Below, piece by piece: positions 23,690 to 33,105 of a DNA stretch of 37,989 nt. The notes beneath the pieces are model-generated. The model made no database searches. It saw only the letters and a program-made list of their open reading frames with translations, and had not been told where the DNA came from. Numbering within the stretch: the first letter of the stretch is position 1; each line of letters opens with the position of its first letter. The translations under genes and the position numbers were made by a program. Origin of the DNA: UBA2040 sp965660955 (GTDB taxonomy: Bacteria; Bacteroidota; Bacteroidia; Flavobacteriales_D; Crocinitomicaceae); the NCBI GenBank assembly GCA_965660955.1, contig CBFIBY010000007.1, forward strand, positions 1 to 37,989, given 5' to 3'.

Positions 23690-26600
23690 TTATCTTATTA
23701 CTTGTACTACTTGTACAACTTTATTGACTTGATCATCACAAATAGTTCTGTACATAATCTCAGCGAAGTACGTTCCATCTTGAACTGGTTCTCCTTTGAA
23801 AGTTCCGTCCCATCCGATTAGATAATTCGTTGTTTCAAATATTTTATTTCCCCAACGGTTGTAAATAACCATCGAATAATCACCAGCAAGGTAGAACAGC
23901 TCGTCTACACTCTTCGTATACGTATGAACTGGATAGAATATACCATTCGTTTCATCACCATCTGGTGTAAACACGTTGTTGTACTCATCTGGATTCCAAT
24001 CAAATGTGAAGGGATCAAATAAGAAGTCACTTGTTTTCTTCTGACAACCATCCACTGGTGATGTATAAGTCACATAGATTTGGTCATAATCCGTTGGTAA
24101 ATCAATTGCTAAAGTATCTGCATCCGCACCAGCGATAGGATTAGGGCCGAAGTACCATTGGTAATCAATGTATCCTTCAGGTCCATAGATTGTAGACTGA
24201 CCTAACTCATCACAAGTCTGTGTATACATCCAAAGTGTATCATTCGGGAATGGAGGTTGTCCTACAACAATCTCATCCGTCACTTCACATGTTGAAATAG
24301 TCGCTGTTATCGTATATGTTCCAGCTGCCAATCCAGTTGCAGGGTTGAAATTAGAAGAGTAACCGTTTGGTCCAGTAGTGGAGTAACCAGCATTTCCTGG
24401 AATACCTTGCACAATTGTACCAGTAATACTTCCATCAAATCCACCATAACAATCGGGTTGATCAACGGTGTATGCCGCAACTAATGTAATTGAATCCAAA
24501 TGGAAAGCACTTACATAATAACATCCTGGGCTTACCTCACTAGAATCGTAATACGTTCCTTCTATAGGTGCAGGAACAGTCATCGTGTTCACGCCATTAC
24601 CACCTCCAAGATTATTACCATTTGGATCAGTCCATGAGTGATTTCCTGAAGAACCTGCAATTAAATCAACTGGAGCTCCTGGACAGAAGAGTTCAATTGA
24701 AGAAGTGGAATCTTCCAAATCACCAATGTAGAACGTTGTATCATAAAAACAACCGTCATCCACAACACGTACATCATAAGTACCAGTATCTAAACTATTG
24801 TAGTTCCACTGTGTAACAGGTGTACTAAACGTTGTCGTATTGAATCCATTCGGTCCATCTATAATATAATTGATCAGGTTTGTACCAGGCGTTGCATCAT
24901 TAAAATTAATCTGACGGGAACGACATCCTGAACCAGGGTTTTGTACGATTGTAAAGTCACTATTGGCAATATTATCATTAAGTGTATACACCGTTGAATC
25001 ATAACATCCATTTGCTAACTGATACAATAAATAAACATTTTCGCCTTGATAAGCTGTAGAATCAATCAGGAAATTTTGCGTTCCACCTGGCGCCGGTATT
25101 GGGCTTCCAGAATTGTCATACCACTGCCAAGGTCCATTACCAGGTGCATTAATCAAACCTTCACCTTCACAGAAATTCGTTGTTATTGAATCTGGAATCA
25201 GTGGTGGGGTAATCGGAATGAAGAAGGACGTATCAATTTGTCCACAATTCGGGTTATTGGATGCAATATTCAAATTATAGGTGCCGGTGGCCAAATTATT
25301 AATATCTCCAGTAGTATTCGAAGTTATTAATGTCCCATTCGGTTCCGTCCATGTGAAAATATACCCAGATTGCGAACCAGTAGCTTGCACGAATGATGAA
25401 CCGAATGTTCCACCATAACAAGTACCTGTAGTATACAAGTCATCTAAATCTGTTTGAGAATATTGAATTGCAATGTTCTGAACGATAATACAACCGTTTG
25501 ATGTTGTAATTTCAACTGTAAACGTATCATTTAGGTTTGGAGCAGGCACCAATAAAGTATCATTCGTTGCTCCAGCGATTGGAATATTATTGTTTGGTCC
25601 AAACCATTGGTAGTTCGAAAAACCTGGTTCTGCAACCAATTGTGCAAATGCATCTCCAGCACAGTAATCAACGTTTGCATCTAAGTTTTCTAAACATCCT
25701 GCATCAACATAGGCATAACCGTAATGTCCACCCAAGTTACAATCTGCATTTTCAAATTCAACTGTAATCGTTTGTCCGATGTAAGGAGATAAATCAACAT
25801 TTACTCTTTCCCACTTACGGTAGTAACTAGTACCTCCTCCAAAAGGAGTATAGGTAGGATCAGAAGGAGCTTGTGACGATAATATTTCATATAGTCCACA
25901 AGGTCCACCAACTTGGTTACCTATCGAATCCAAGAACTTAATTTTAAAGTAAGGCTGCTGTGTTGCCGAGTGACCAGCTGGATTATTAAAGATAACCGCA
26001 AATTGATAATAGAAGGCTTTATTGTTTGCCGTTACTTGAAACTCATATCTAAGACGTTCTTTCTGAGAACCTACGGCTGCATTTCCTAAACGACAACTTG
26101 CATTTCCACCGAAAGGTGCTACAAATGGAATTTCAGCCAAACCTGTTACAGGGTTAATTGCTAAAGGGTCATAACCGATAACGGGCCCAGCCAAAGGATC
26201 GTTGTTTCCAGCCGGAATATTTACAATTGTCTGGCGAGACTGCTGATTATTGTATAAAGCATTTAAACCAACCGTTTGAATTGTAGTATTATTAAACGGT
26301 GTTGGATATTGTTGAATTCCTCCTTCCCACTCTGGAGCAAAAACTAAATTCTCAAATCCAGCATTTGGACAACCAACATTTTTAGTTGGAATTCCACTTG
26401 TTTGAGAACCTTTTGGCGGCTTCGGCGCGATTTGCGTAGAGAAATAATTAGGAAAATGTTCAATGATATACTCATTTTCCTTAAAATTCATCCATCCGTC
26501 GTGCTCATTTGCCGGAAGGTTCAGCGATGCGTACTCGGCTTCAGCGGATGCATAATCAAAGTCTTTTAGCATTTCAGCACGAAGCTCATCATCTGAGTGA

Positions 26601-26716
26601 TCACTATGATCATGGCCTTCGTGGCTAGCTGGTTCTACAATGTACTCAACACTTTGAAGTTGCGAAAATCCGATCGAAATACACAGTGCGAATACTGATG
26701 TTAAGATTAATTTCAT
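23690..26716 (-). CDS. Large T9SS type-B secreted protein (gliding-associated C-terminus)
   Basis: A 1008-residue secreted protein with a Sec signal peptide (MKLILTSVFALCISIGFSQ). A His-rich stretch HEGHDHSDHSDDE follows near residues 32-44. The body is a long run of Ig-like and SprB-like beta domains, rich in Asn, Gly, Thr and Cys, for example FEVTANNKAFYYQFAVIF-type strands near 225 and GGFDGSITG near 760. The last ~95 residues form the CHU_C gliding-motility-associated type-B sorting domain: NVFTPDGDETNGIF, YSMVIYNRWGNKIFETT, WDGTFKGEPVQDGTYFAEI and the end VVQVIR. It is therefore exported and cell-surface attached or released by the T9SS. No catalytic residues are apparent; an adhesin is the likeliest role. 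Confidence 0.9.
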   Translation of the reverse strand: MKLILTSVFALCISIGFSQLQSVEYIVEPASHEGHDHSDHSDDELRAEMLKDFDYASAEAEYASLNLPANEHDGWMNFKENEYIIEHFPNYFSTQIAPKPPKGSQTSGIPTKNVGCPNAGFENLVFAPEWEGGIQQYPTPFNNTTIQTVGLNALYNNQQSRQTIVNIPAGNNDPLAGPVIGYDPLAINPVTGLAEIPFVAPFGGNASCRLGNAAVGSQKERLRYEFQVTANNKAFYYQFAVIFNNPAGHSATQQPYFKIKFLDSIGNQVGGPCGLYEILSSQAPSDPTYTPFGGGTSYYRKWERVNVDLSPYIGQTITVEFENADCNLGGHYGYAYVDAGCLENLDANVDYCAGDAFAQLVAEPGFSNYQWFGPNNNIPIAGATNDTLLVPAPNLNDTFTVEITTSNGCIIVQNIAIQYSQTDLDDLYTTGTCYGGTFGSSFVQATGSQSGYIFTWTEPNGTLITSNTTGDINNLATGTYNLNIASNNPNCGQIDTSFFIPITPPLIPDSITTNFCEGEGLINAPGNGPWQWYDNSGSPIPAPGGTQNFLIDSTAYQGENVYLLYQLANGCYDSTVYTLNDNIANSDFTIVQNPGSGCRSRQINFNDATPGTNLINYIIDGPNGFNTTTFSTPVTQWNYNSLDTGTYDVRVVDDGCFYDTTFYIGDLEDSTSSIELFCPGAPVDLIAGSSGNHSWTDPNGNNLGGGNGVNTMTVPAPIEGTYYDSSEVSPGCYYVSAFHLDSITLVAAYTVDQPDCYGGFDGSITGTIVQGIPGNAGYSTTGPNGYSSNFNPATGLAAGTYTITATISTCEVTDEIVVGQPPFPNDTLWMYTQTCDELGQSTIYGPEGYIDYQWYFGPNPIAGADADTLAIDLPTDYDQIYVTYTSPVDGCQKKTSDFLFDPFTFDWNPDEYNNVFTPDGDETNGIFYPVHTYTKSVDELFYLAGDYSMVIYNRWGNKIFETTNYLIGWDGTFKGEPVQDGTYFAEIMYRTICDDQVNKVVQVVQVIR

Positions 26717-26851
26717 AGTTTTTTATTAAAATAATTAAACGTAAAAATAAGTTTTTTACTTGTCATAAAAGGAGGGTTTTAGTTGAATTTCCAATTAAAC
26801 ACGGAATTTCACATATTTGACGTTACTGCTTGAAATAAAGTTGCACCCATT

Positions 26852-28744
26852 TTACATTTTTTCTGGCACAGCGATCCCAAGAAGGAAACAAAACCTCCCA
26901 ATAACATCTCCTGCACACTCAGAAATGAGCAAGCGTAGGTCACGCAGCGCTTTTTCATCTTCGTTAAAAATTGACACATTTTGATAAAAATGGTTGAAAG
27001 TTTTTACGATTTCGTATAAATAATTTGCGACTAAAGCAGGAGAAAGATGCGAAGATGCCTCTTCTATTATTTTTGGAGCTTCACTTAATAGTTTAATCAA
27101 CTCTATTTCTTCATCAAGTAGCGAAACATCTTTGGTTAACTCTTCAGGTTGTTCTCTTTTTAATAAAGATTGAATTCGTGCATAAGCATATTGAATGAAT
27201 GGACCTGTATTTCCATTTAACTCAATAGACTCTTCAGGATTAAACATCATTCTCTTTTTGGGGTCAACCTTCAATAAATAATACTTCAATCCACCCAATC
27301 CTATTTTCTGGCAGAGTTGATGTACTTCTTCATCTGACATGTCTTCAATATGTCCACGGTCAATTGTAGCTTGTTTTGCCTTATCAACTATTTCGTCAAT
27401 TAGATCGTCTGCATCTACAACTGTTCCTTCTCTGGACTTCATTTTCCCAGAAGGTAAATCCACCATTCCATAGCTCAAGTGTTGACAGTTGGTAGCCCAT
27501 TGATAGCCTAATTTCTGTAAGACCAAAAACAAAACTTGAAAGTGGTAATCCTGCTCATTACCCACGGTATAAATGATACCATCGAGGGCTGGATAATCAC
27601 GAAAACGATCAAAAGCTGTTCCAATATCTTGCGTCATATAGACAGCAGTGCCATCCGAACGTAAAACAATTTTTTCATCCAAACCGTCAGCAGTCAAATC
27701 TATCCATACTGAGCCATCTTCTTTTCTATAAAACACCCCTGTTTTAAGACCTTCTAGTACTAAATCTTTGCCTATAACAAAGGTATCCGATTCATAATAC
27801 AATTTATCAAAATCCACCCCCATTTTATCATAGGTTATAGCAAAGCCTTCATACACCCAGCTGTTCATCGTTGACCAGAGCAAATAGGTCTGAGGATCTT
27901 TAGCTTCCCATTTGACCAACATTTCTTTGGCTTCCAAAAGTAGACTTGTTTGATTTTTTGCTAGGTCAAGTATCTTGTTGTCCAAGGCTTTGGTGGCTTT
28001 TTCATCTTTACCAGACTTCGCGGATGTAAACTTTTCAAACTCATCTTTCACCTCGTTGGAATATCCGTCAAAATCACCTTTCTCCCAAGTAGCAATAATT
28101 TCTTTCGCCTCAGCAACAAAGTTCTTATCGAATTCAACGTAGTATTTCCCAACGAGTTTATCACCTTTAATTCCAGTGTTTGTCGGTGTTTCTCTTTCTC
28201 CCTTTTCATTAACTGGCGAAAATTTCTCCCAAGCCAACATACTCTTGCAGATATGAATCCCTCTATCATTTACGATTTGGGTTTTTATCACATCATGACC
28301 GTACGCCTTGAGAATCTCTGCAACCGAATACCCAAGAAAATTATTACGCAAATGCCCTAAATGAAGTGGTTTATTCGTATTTGGCGAACTATATTCTACC
28401 ATCAATGTGCTTTTCGATTTCGCAGGTTGAAAACCAAAATTTGTCGTTGCTGATATTTCTTTAAGTACGTTCAACCAATATTTTTGACTTGCCGAAATGT
28501 TTAAAAAACCTCCAACAACTTCACAAGAATCAACCGAATCCAGGGTTTCAATGGAACGAGTAATTTTATCCCCTATATCTTTTGGAGAAACTTTTAACGC
28601 TTTGACGAAAGGAAAAAGAACGAGTGTCAAATCACCCTTCATATCTTTTCTGGTTTTTTGAAATTGAATTAAGTTATCATCAATTTCTTGTCCAAAAATA
28701 GATTGTTGATTCTCTTTAAGTAATAATTTTATTTTGCTCTCCAT
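26852..28744 (-). CDS. argS: Arginyl-tRNA synthetase
   Basis: A 630-residue class I aminoacyl-tRNA synthetase that charges tRNA-Arg. It has an N-terminal additional domain (about 1-110), the HIGH motif HLGH (128-131) within YSSPNTNKPLHLGHLRNN, a KMSKS-like motif in SGKMKSREGTVVDADDLIDE, and a C-terminal anticodon-binding domain containing LNGNTGPFIQYAYARIQSLL. The length is a little above the usual ~550-600 residues; extra helical material with Lys/Glu lies around residues 200-285. ArgS of Bacteroidota often keeps such variants of the signature motifs. It lies 29 nt downstream of the arginase gene on the same strand, so the two are likely co-transcribed. Confidence 0.95.
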   Translation of the reverse strand: MESKIKLLLKENQQSIFGQEIDDNLIQFQKTRKDMKGDLTLVLFPFVKALKVSPKDIGDKITRSIETLDSVDSCEVVGGFLNISASQKYWLNVLKEISATTNFGFQPAKSKSTLMVEYSSPNTNKPLHLGHLRNNFLGYSVAEILKAYGHDVIKTQIVNDRGIHICKSMLAWEKFSPVNEKGERETPTNTGIKGDKLVGKYYVEFDKNFVAEAKEIIATWEKGDFDGYSNEVKDEFEKFTSAKSGKDEKATKALDNKILDLAKNQTSLLLEAKEMLVKWEAKDPQTYLLWSTMNSWVYEGFAITYDKMGVDFDKLYYESDTFVIGKDLVLEGLKTGVFYRKEDGSVWIDLTADGLDEKIVLRSDGTAVYMTQDIGTAFDRFRDYPALDGIIYTVGNEQDYHFQVLFLVLQKLGYQWATNCQHLSYGMVDLPSGKMKSREGTVVDADDLIDEIVDKAKQATIDRGHIEDMSDEEVHQLCQKIGLGGLKYYLLKVDPKKRMMFNPEESIELNGNTGPFIQYAYARIQSLLKREQPEELTKDVSLLDEEIELIKLLSEAPKIIEEASSHLSPALVANYLYEIVKTFNHFYQNVSIFNEDEKALRDLRLLISECAGDVIGRFCFLLGIAVPEKM

Positions 28745-28773
28745 CAGGGGTGTAGATGTGTTTGAATTTTTTG

Positions 28774-29733
28774 TTACGCCTTAATTTTATTAATTGTCGA
28801 CTTCATCAAATCGAATGTAATTTCCGCCATTCTGTTCTTCTTCTCATCTAGACAGGGGTTTACTTCAACGAACTCCATTGTGACTAGTTTTTCTTGACCC
28901 GCAAAAAAGTGTAATATCTCTCTTGCTTCATCCGGTGTAATACCATCTTTTACGGGTGTTCCAGTCCCATATGAAGTCAAATCTGGATCCATAGAATCTA
29001 CATCAAAGGAGACATATAAGATATCCAACGTTTCAATCCAAGATTGGAATTCAGCAGAAATAGCATTCCACTTGCGCTTTCTTAATTCGGCTACTGTGTA
29101 ATTCTTTATGTTGTGTTCAGCTATGAGATGCTCTTCTTCAGGTTCTGTGTCCCGGACTCCAATAAAAAATAAGTCATCAACCGAAAACTTGGCTCCTTCC
29201 CCACCGGTGGATTGAAGTTGCTCCCACATCTCTTTCGTCTCCCCTTTTACATCATTTCTTTGACACACCTTGTTATCAATATTCAAAGCTATTGCCAAAG
29301 GCATTCCGTGCATATTTCCAGAGGGTGTGGTATAAGGGGTGTGTAAATCACCATGGGCATCCACCCAAACTACACCTAACTTCTTGTTGGGATGTTCGGC
29401 TTTTATTCCTGCTATTGTAGCTGCTGCAGAACCATGATCTGAAGCCAACAAAAATGGAAATTGACCTTTACTAAATACGCTATTCATTCCCGTCATTACA
29501 TGGCCAAACACTTTTGTTAAACCATCAATACGTAACCCAAAAGGAAAGTCCGAAGGAACATCCAATAAATGGTTTTCATTCGGCAACAAGATTGGTTGAT
29601 TATCCGAAAAGAATGTGTCTTTTTTGTCGCGCGCCGCCGTGATTACCGCCGCTGGACCAAGTGACGCCCCTCTTGTTCCCGCTGTTATTTCGGATGTATT
29701 AAGTAAAATCTGAACGTTTTTCCCCATTGTCAT
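28774..29733 (-). CDS. Arginase/agmatinase family hydrolase (arginase-like)
   Basis: A 319-residue ureohydrolase-family enzyme, probably arginase (arginine to ornithine and urea), with a two-manganese site. The metal ligands are visible: His100 in LLASDHGSAAAT, Asp125, His127 and Asp129 in VDAHGDLHTP, and Asp244 and Asp246 in SFDVDSMDP; YGTGTPV and the MEFVEVNPCLD end are also present. The ATG at 29733 or the one at 29727 could start it. The family includes agmatinase and formiminoglutamase, so the substrate rests on the likeness to arginases and on the neighbouring argS. Upstream is a TAATTTTG box with an inverted repeat just below it, suggesting regulation, perhaps by arginine. Confidence 0.85.
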   Translation of the reverse strand: MTMGKNVQILLNTSEITAGTRGASLGPAAVITAARDKKDTFFSDNQPILLPNENHLLDVPSDFPFGLRIDGLTKVFGHVMTGMNSVFSKGQFPFLLASDHGSAAATIAGIKAEHPNKKLGVVWVDAHGDLHTPYTTPSGNMHGMPLAIALNIDNKVCQRNDVKGETKEMWEQLQSTGGEGAKFSVDDLFFIGVRDTEPEEEHLIAEHNIKNYTVAELRKRKWNAISAEFQSWIETLDILYVSFDVDSMDPDLTSYGTGTPVKDGITPDEAREILHFFAGQEKLVTMEFVEVNPCLDEKKNRMAEITFDLMKSTINKIKA

Positions 29734-29741
29734 TATTTTTT

Positions 29742-29770
29742 CACCTATTCAAGTGATAGGTGCAAAATTA
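29742..29770 (-). promoter_or_regulatory. -7 box with adjacent inverted repeat upstream of arginase
   Basis: On the minus strand TAATTTTG (29770-29763) fits TAnnTTTG. Directly below it is a perfect inverted repeat, CACCTAT (29742-29748) and ATAGGTG (29756-29762) on the plus strand with a 7-nt spacer. The repeat covers the expected transcription start, so a repressor operator fits better than an RNA hairpin. The -33 element is unclear. Confidence 0.45.
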
Positions 29771-29816
29771 GCATATTCAAACAAACCATCAGGCTTCAAA
29801 AACAAGTTCTTTTACT

Positions 29817-29824
29817 TACTTTCG
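29817..29824 (+). promoter_or_regulatory. Candidate -7 element (TACTTTCG)
   Basis: TACTTTCG fits TAnnTTcG and lies 31 nt before the ATG at 29856. No TTG at the -33 spacing is clear. Confidence 0.3.
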
Positions 29825-29855
29825 TAACCAACTGTCTATTTTACGTTTTTTTGAT

Positions 29856-30503
29856 ATGAAAATTCACAACAACAATTTATTCTTAAGCATATTATTGCTT
29901 GCATTTGGATGCTTTAACTCAATTAACGCACAGAATTTCACTGGTGAATTGGTCTATTCTGTAGAAATGGTCGATACAAACGTCCAAAAAATTATAGATA
30001 GTCGAGACATGACTGTCTACACGAATGATACCTTATCACGCATTGTGATTCAAAATGACGCGCTCGGTGAACAGGTCACAATAAAACATATGGATTTTAA
30101 AAAGTCCTATCTACTGATGAACATGGGAGGAAAAAAACTTGCGATTCAAACGGATGCGACTGACGACTCCTCCAAAGTGGAACCGTATCAAATTCGTTAT
30201 AAATTTTTCGGAAGAAAAAAAGTGAATGGGTTTGTCTTGAAAAAGGCGATTGTCTATCGTGAAGACCTTGAAGAAGAGCGATTAATTTGGTATTTCAAAA
30301 ATATTCGACCAGACATAATGGACATGTATGAAGGCATAAAGGGACTCCCTGCAGACTTTTACATTGGAACGGTGGACGGTATTGTTCACTACACACTAAA
30401 ATCAGTTACCGAAAAACCTGTTAACAAAGACTATTTCGGAATTCCATCCGATTACGAAAGAATTTCCTTACGTGAGTTCATGAAGTATGTTCGACGGGAA
30501 TAA
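29856..30503 (+). CDS. Secreted hypothetical protein (DUF4412/GLPGLI-like)
   Basis: A 215-residue exported protein with a Sec signal peptide cleaved near residue 25 (SINAQ). The mature part begins NFTGELVYSVEM and continues as a mostly beta-strand domain with Lys- and Asp-rich segments, ending in a basic helix SLREFMKYVRRE. The motif YEGIKGLPADFYIGTVDG resembles the GLP signature of GLPGLI-type and DUF4412 proteins of Bacteroidota, which are periplasmic proteins of unknown function related in fold to LolA/LolB. This assignment is tentative. It is divergent from arginase and about 87 nt upstream of ftsK; a separate candidate promoter precedes ftsK, so they may or may not share a transcript. 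Confidence 0.7.
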   Translation: MKIHNNNLFLSILLLAFGCFNSINAQNFTGELVYSVEMVDTNVQKIIDSRDMTVYTNDTLSRIVIQNDALGEQVTIKHMDFKKSYLLMNMGGKKLAIQTDATDDSSKVEPYQIRYKFFGRKKVNGFVLKKAIVYREDLEEERLIWYFKNIRPDIMDMYEGIKGLPADFYIGTVDGIVHYTLKSVTEKPVNKDYFGIPSDYERISLREFMKYVRRE

Positions 30504-30564
30504 ACTAACACTTAACTGTGCATAGTTTCAGGCAATTCTAGCTAAAAACCGCCATATTCTAAAG

Positions 30565-30572
30565 TATCTTCG
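30565..30572 (+). promoter_or_regulatory. Candidate -7 element (TATCTTCG) before ftsK
   Basis: TATCTTCG is 17 nt before the ftsK ATG and fits TAnnTTcG, identical to the box before the HD gene. No -33 TTG is evident. Confidence 0.3.
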
Positions 30573-30589
30573 TAGGATATAAACGCAGG

Positions 30590-33103
30590 ATGGCTAAAGA
30601 AAATATCATAATCGAACGAACAAGTAAGCCTAAAAAGAAGAAGAGCACAAAAACTACTTCAAAAAAGAAGGCAACTTCAAGTTCATCCAAAAAAGGCTTA
30701 AAAATGGATAAATCTAAATGGCGAAATGCTATTGGGGTTTTTCTCATTCTCATTTCTTTTTATTGCTTTCTAGCGTGTATTTCCTATGTTTTTACATGGC
30801 AAGAAGACCAAAACGAAGTCATTAATAGAGGATTCTTCTCTTACATTTTTGGAACCGACTCAGCTGGGGTTGCGAATTGGCTTGGAAAGTTCGGAGCTTG
30901 GGTATCCCATTTACTTTATTATCGTTTGTTCGGATTATCCTCTATCGCTATTAGCTTCGTGACTTTCCTTTTAGGTTTTAAAATGCTTTTGAAAATCACC
31001 TTATTACCTATTAAACGCTCCATCGTGATTTCGAGCTTGTTTATGTTGTGGTCTTCTATTTTACTTGGCTACTTTGCGGCATTTCCAAACTATTTCGGCG
31101 GTTCATTTGGGTTTCACGTCAACAAATGGCTGAATCTAACAATCGGGAAATTTGGAACATTACTTTTCATCTTGGTCCTACTATATCTACTTATAATGGG
31201 GCTTTTCAACCCGAATTTCAAAGCAATATTTGAACGACTGAGCAGTTGGGGCAAGGATGAGGAAGAAGAAGAGGATGAAAATGAAGTACCAGTTGCCGTA
31301 GGCGACATTAATGTTGTAAATACAATTACAGATGAGCAAATTCAAAAAGACGCGCCATCCGACTCAATTTCCTTAGATGAAGATGCCGAGGAATTGACTG
31401 AAAAAGAACTAGATATTAAACTGAAAACAGAAATCGAAGATTCCTCTGATGATTTCGAGATTGAGGTTCCAGAGGAACCAAAATCTGAACCTAAAAAAGA
31501 ATCTGAGGAATCTGATGCTATGCGCGTTGCCGTGCATGATGGAGACGAGGAACTATCAGAAAAAGAAATGAATGACTTGCAAAAGGAGTTTGGTGATTAC
31601 GACCCAAAACTAGACCTTGCCAGTTATGTGTTGCCATCGATTGATTTGTTGAAAGATTTCGGAAACAGCACGATTAACATCAACAAACAGGAGCTTGAAG
31701 AAAACAAAAATAAGATTGTTGAAACGCTTTCCAACTACAAAATAGACATTGCAAAAATCAAAGCGACAGTCGGCCCAACGGTCACCTTGTACGAAATAAT
31801 ACCTGCACCAGGTGTTCGAATTTCAAAAATCAAGAATCTAGAGGATGATATCGCCTTAAGTTTGAGCGCCCTCGGTATTCGTATAATTGCACCCATCCCA
31901 GGAAAAGGTACAATCGGTATTGAAGTACCGAATTCGAAACCTGAAATGGTCAGCATGCGTTCGTTGATTGCATCCGAAAAATTCCAAAATTCGGACATGG
32001 AATTGCCCGTAGTAATGGGAAAAACGATTACCAATGAGACCTTCACATTCGACTTAACCAAAATGCCTCACTTGCTTGTTGCCGGGGCTACTGGACAAGG
32101 AAAATCGGTAGGATTGAATGCAATATTAATTTCAATTCTCTACAAGAAACATCCTGCACAGGTTAAATTTGTCTTGGTCGATCCGAAGAAAGTGGAATTG
32201 ACATTGTTCAATAAGATCGAACGACACTTCCTAGCTAAACTCCCAGGTGAAGAAGATGCGATTATAACAGACACTTCAAAAGTTGTCAATACATTAAATT
32301 CACTTTGTATTGAAATGGATGATCGGTATGATTTGTTAAAATCAGCCTCAGCAAGAACCATAAAAGAGTACAATGCTAAATTTATTGCACGAAAATTAAA
32401 TCCAGAAAAGGGACACCGTTATTTGCCTTATATCGTTGTTTTGATTGATGAGTTTGCCGATTTAATCATGACGGCTGGAAAAGAGGTGGAGCATCCGATT
32501 GCTCGAATTGCACAACTTGCCCGTGCCGTTGGAATACATTTAATTGTTGCTACTCAGCGACCATCAGTGAATGTCATAACAGGGATGATTAAAGCCAATT
32601 TCCCTGCTCGAATTGCTTTTAGAGTCTTGTCCAAAATTGACTCCAGAACTATTTTAGATGGATCAGGCGCCGACCAATTAATTGGTCGTGGTGATATGCT
32701 CATTTCTACTGGTGCTGAAATGATTCGTTTGCAATGTGGTTTTGTAGATACTCCTGAAGTAGAAGCCGTTTGTGAATTTATTGGAGAACAGCGCGCATAC
32801 CCTGAAGCATTAATACTACCTGAGTATGTCCCTGACGGTTCCGAAAGTGGAGGTGACATGGATACAGATGAAATTGATGCTTTGTTTGCGGATGCGGCAC
32901 GAATTGTCGTAACCCATCAGCAAGGTTCAGCGTCGCTACTTCAACGTAAATTGAAGTTAGGATACAACCGGGCAGGACGTATCGTAGATCAATTGGAAGG
33001 GTTTGGAATCATTGGTCAGTTCCAAGGAAGCAAAGCCAGAGATGTACTTTACGCTGATTTAGAATCGTTAGAAGAATTGTTGGCGAGTAAAGGGATTGTT
33101 TAA
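30590..33103 (+). CDS. ftsK: DNA translocase FtsK
   Basis: An 837-residue FtsK/SpoIIIE motor that pumps chromosomal DNA through the division septum. It starts with a Lys/Ser/Thr-rich basic tail (1-45), then four or five membrane helices (about 46-207), an acidic linker (222-345, with DEEEEEDENE), and the motor: FtsK alpha (about 350-470), Walker A GATGQGKS (499-506), Walker B IVVLIDEFADL (615-625), and HLIVATQRPSVNVITG. The C-terminal gamma winged-helix domain (about 772-837) has QGSASLLQRKLKLGYNRAGRIVDQLE, which reads KOPS-like orienting sequences. All parts are present and the length is normal. It converges on the 5'-nucleotidase gene, with only 2 nt between the stop codons and no terminator visible. 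Confidence 0.96.
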   Translation: MAKENIIIERTSKPKKKKSTKTTSKKKATSSSSKKGLKMDKSKWRNAIGVFLILISFYCFLACISYVFTWQEDQNEVINRGFFSYIFGTDSAGVANWLGKFGAWVSHLLYYRLFGLSSIAISFVTFLLGFKMLLKITLLPIKRSIVISSLFMLWSSILLGYFAAFPNYFGGSFGFHVNKWLNLTIGKFGTLLFILVLLYLLIMGLFNPNFKAIFERLSSWGKDEEEEEDENEVPVAVGDINVVNTITDEQIQKDAPSDSISLDEDAEELTEKELDIKLKTEIEDSSDDFEIEVPEEPKSEPKKESEESDAMRVAVHDGDEELSEKEMNDLQKEFGDYDPKLDLASYVLPSIDLLKDFGNSTININKQELEENKNKIVETLSNYKIDIAKIKATVGPTVTLYEIIPAPGVRISKIKNLEDDIALSLSALGIRIIAPIPGKGTIGIEVPNSKPEMVSMRSLIASEKFQNSDMELPVVMGKTITNETFTFDLTKMPHLLVAGATGQGKSVGLNAILISILYKKHPAQVKFVLVDPKKVELTLFNKIERHFLAKLPGEEDAIITDTSKVVNTLNSLCIEMDDRYDLLKSASARTIKEYNAKFIARKLNPEKGHRYLPYIVVLIDEFADLIMTAGKEVEHPIARIAQLARAVGIHLIVATQRPSVNVITGMIKANFPARIAFRVLSKIDSRTILDGSGADQLIGRGDMLISTGAEMIRLQCGFVDTPEVEAVCEFIGEQRAYPEALILPEYVPDGSESGGDMDTDEIDALFADAARIVVTHQQGSASLLQRKLKLGYNRAGRIVDQLEGFGIIGQFQGSKARDVLYADLESLEELLASKGIV

Positions 33104-33105
33104 GA

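Noticed and set aside
26717..26851. Promoter between argS and the T9SS type-B gene
   Set aside because: I found no minus-strand TAnnTTTG or TAnnTTCG box here; a promoter is likely but I cannot point to it.
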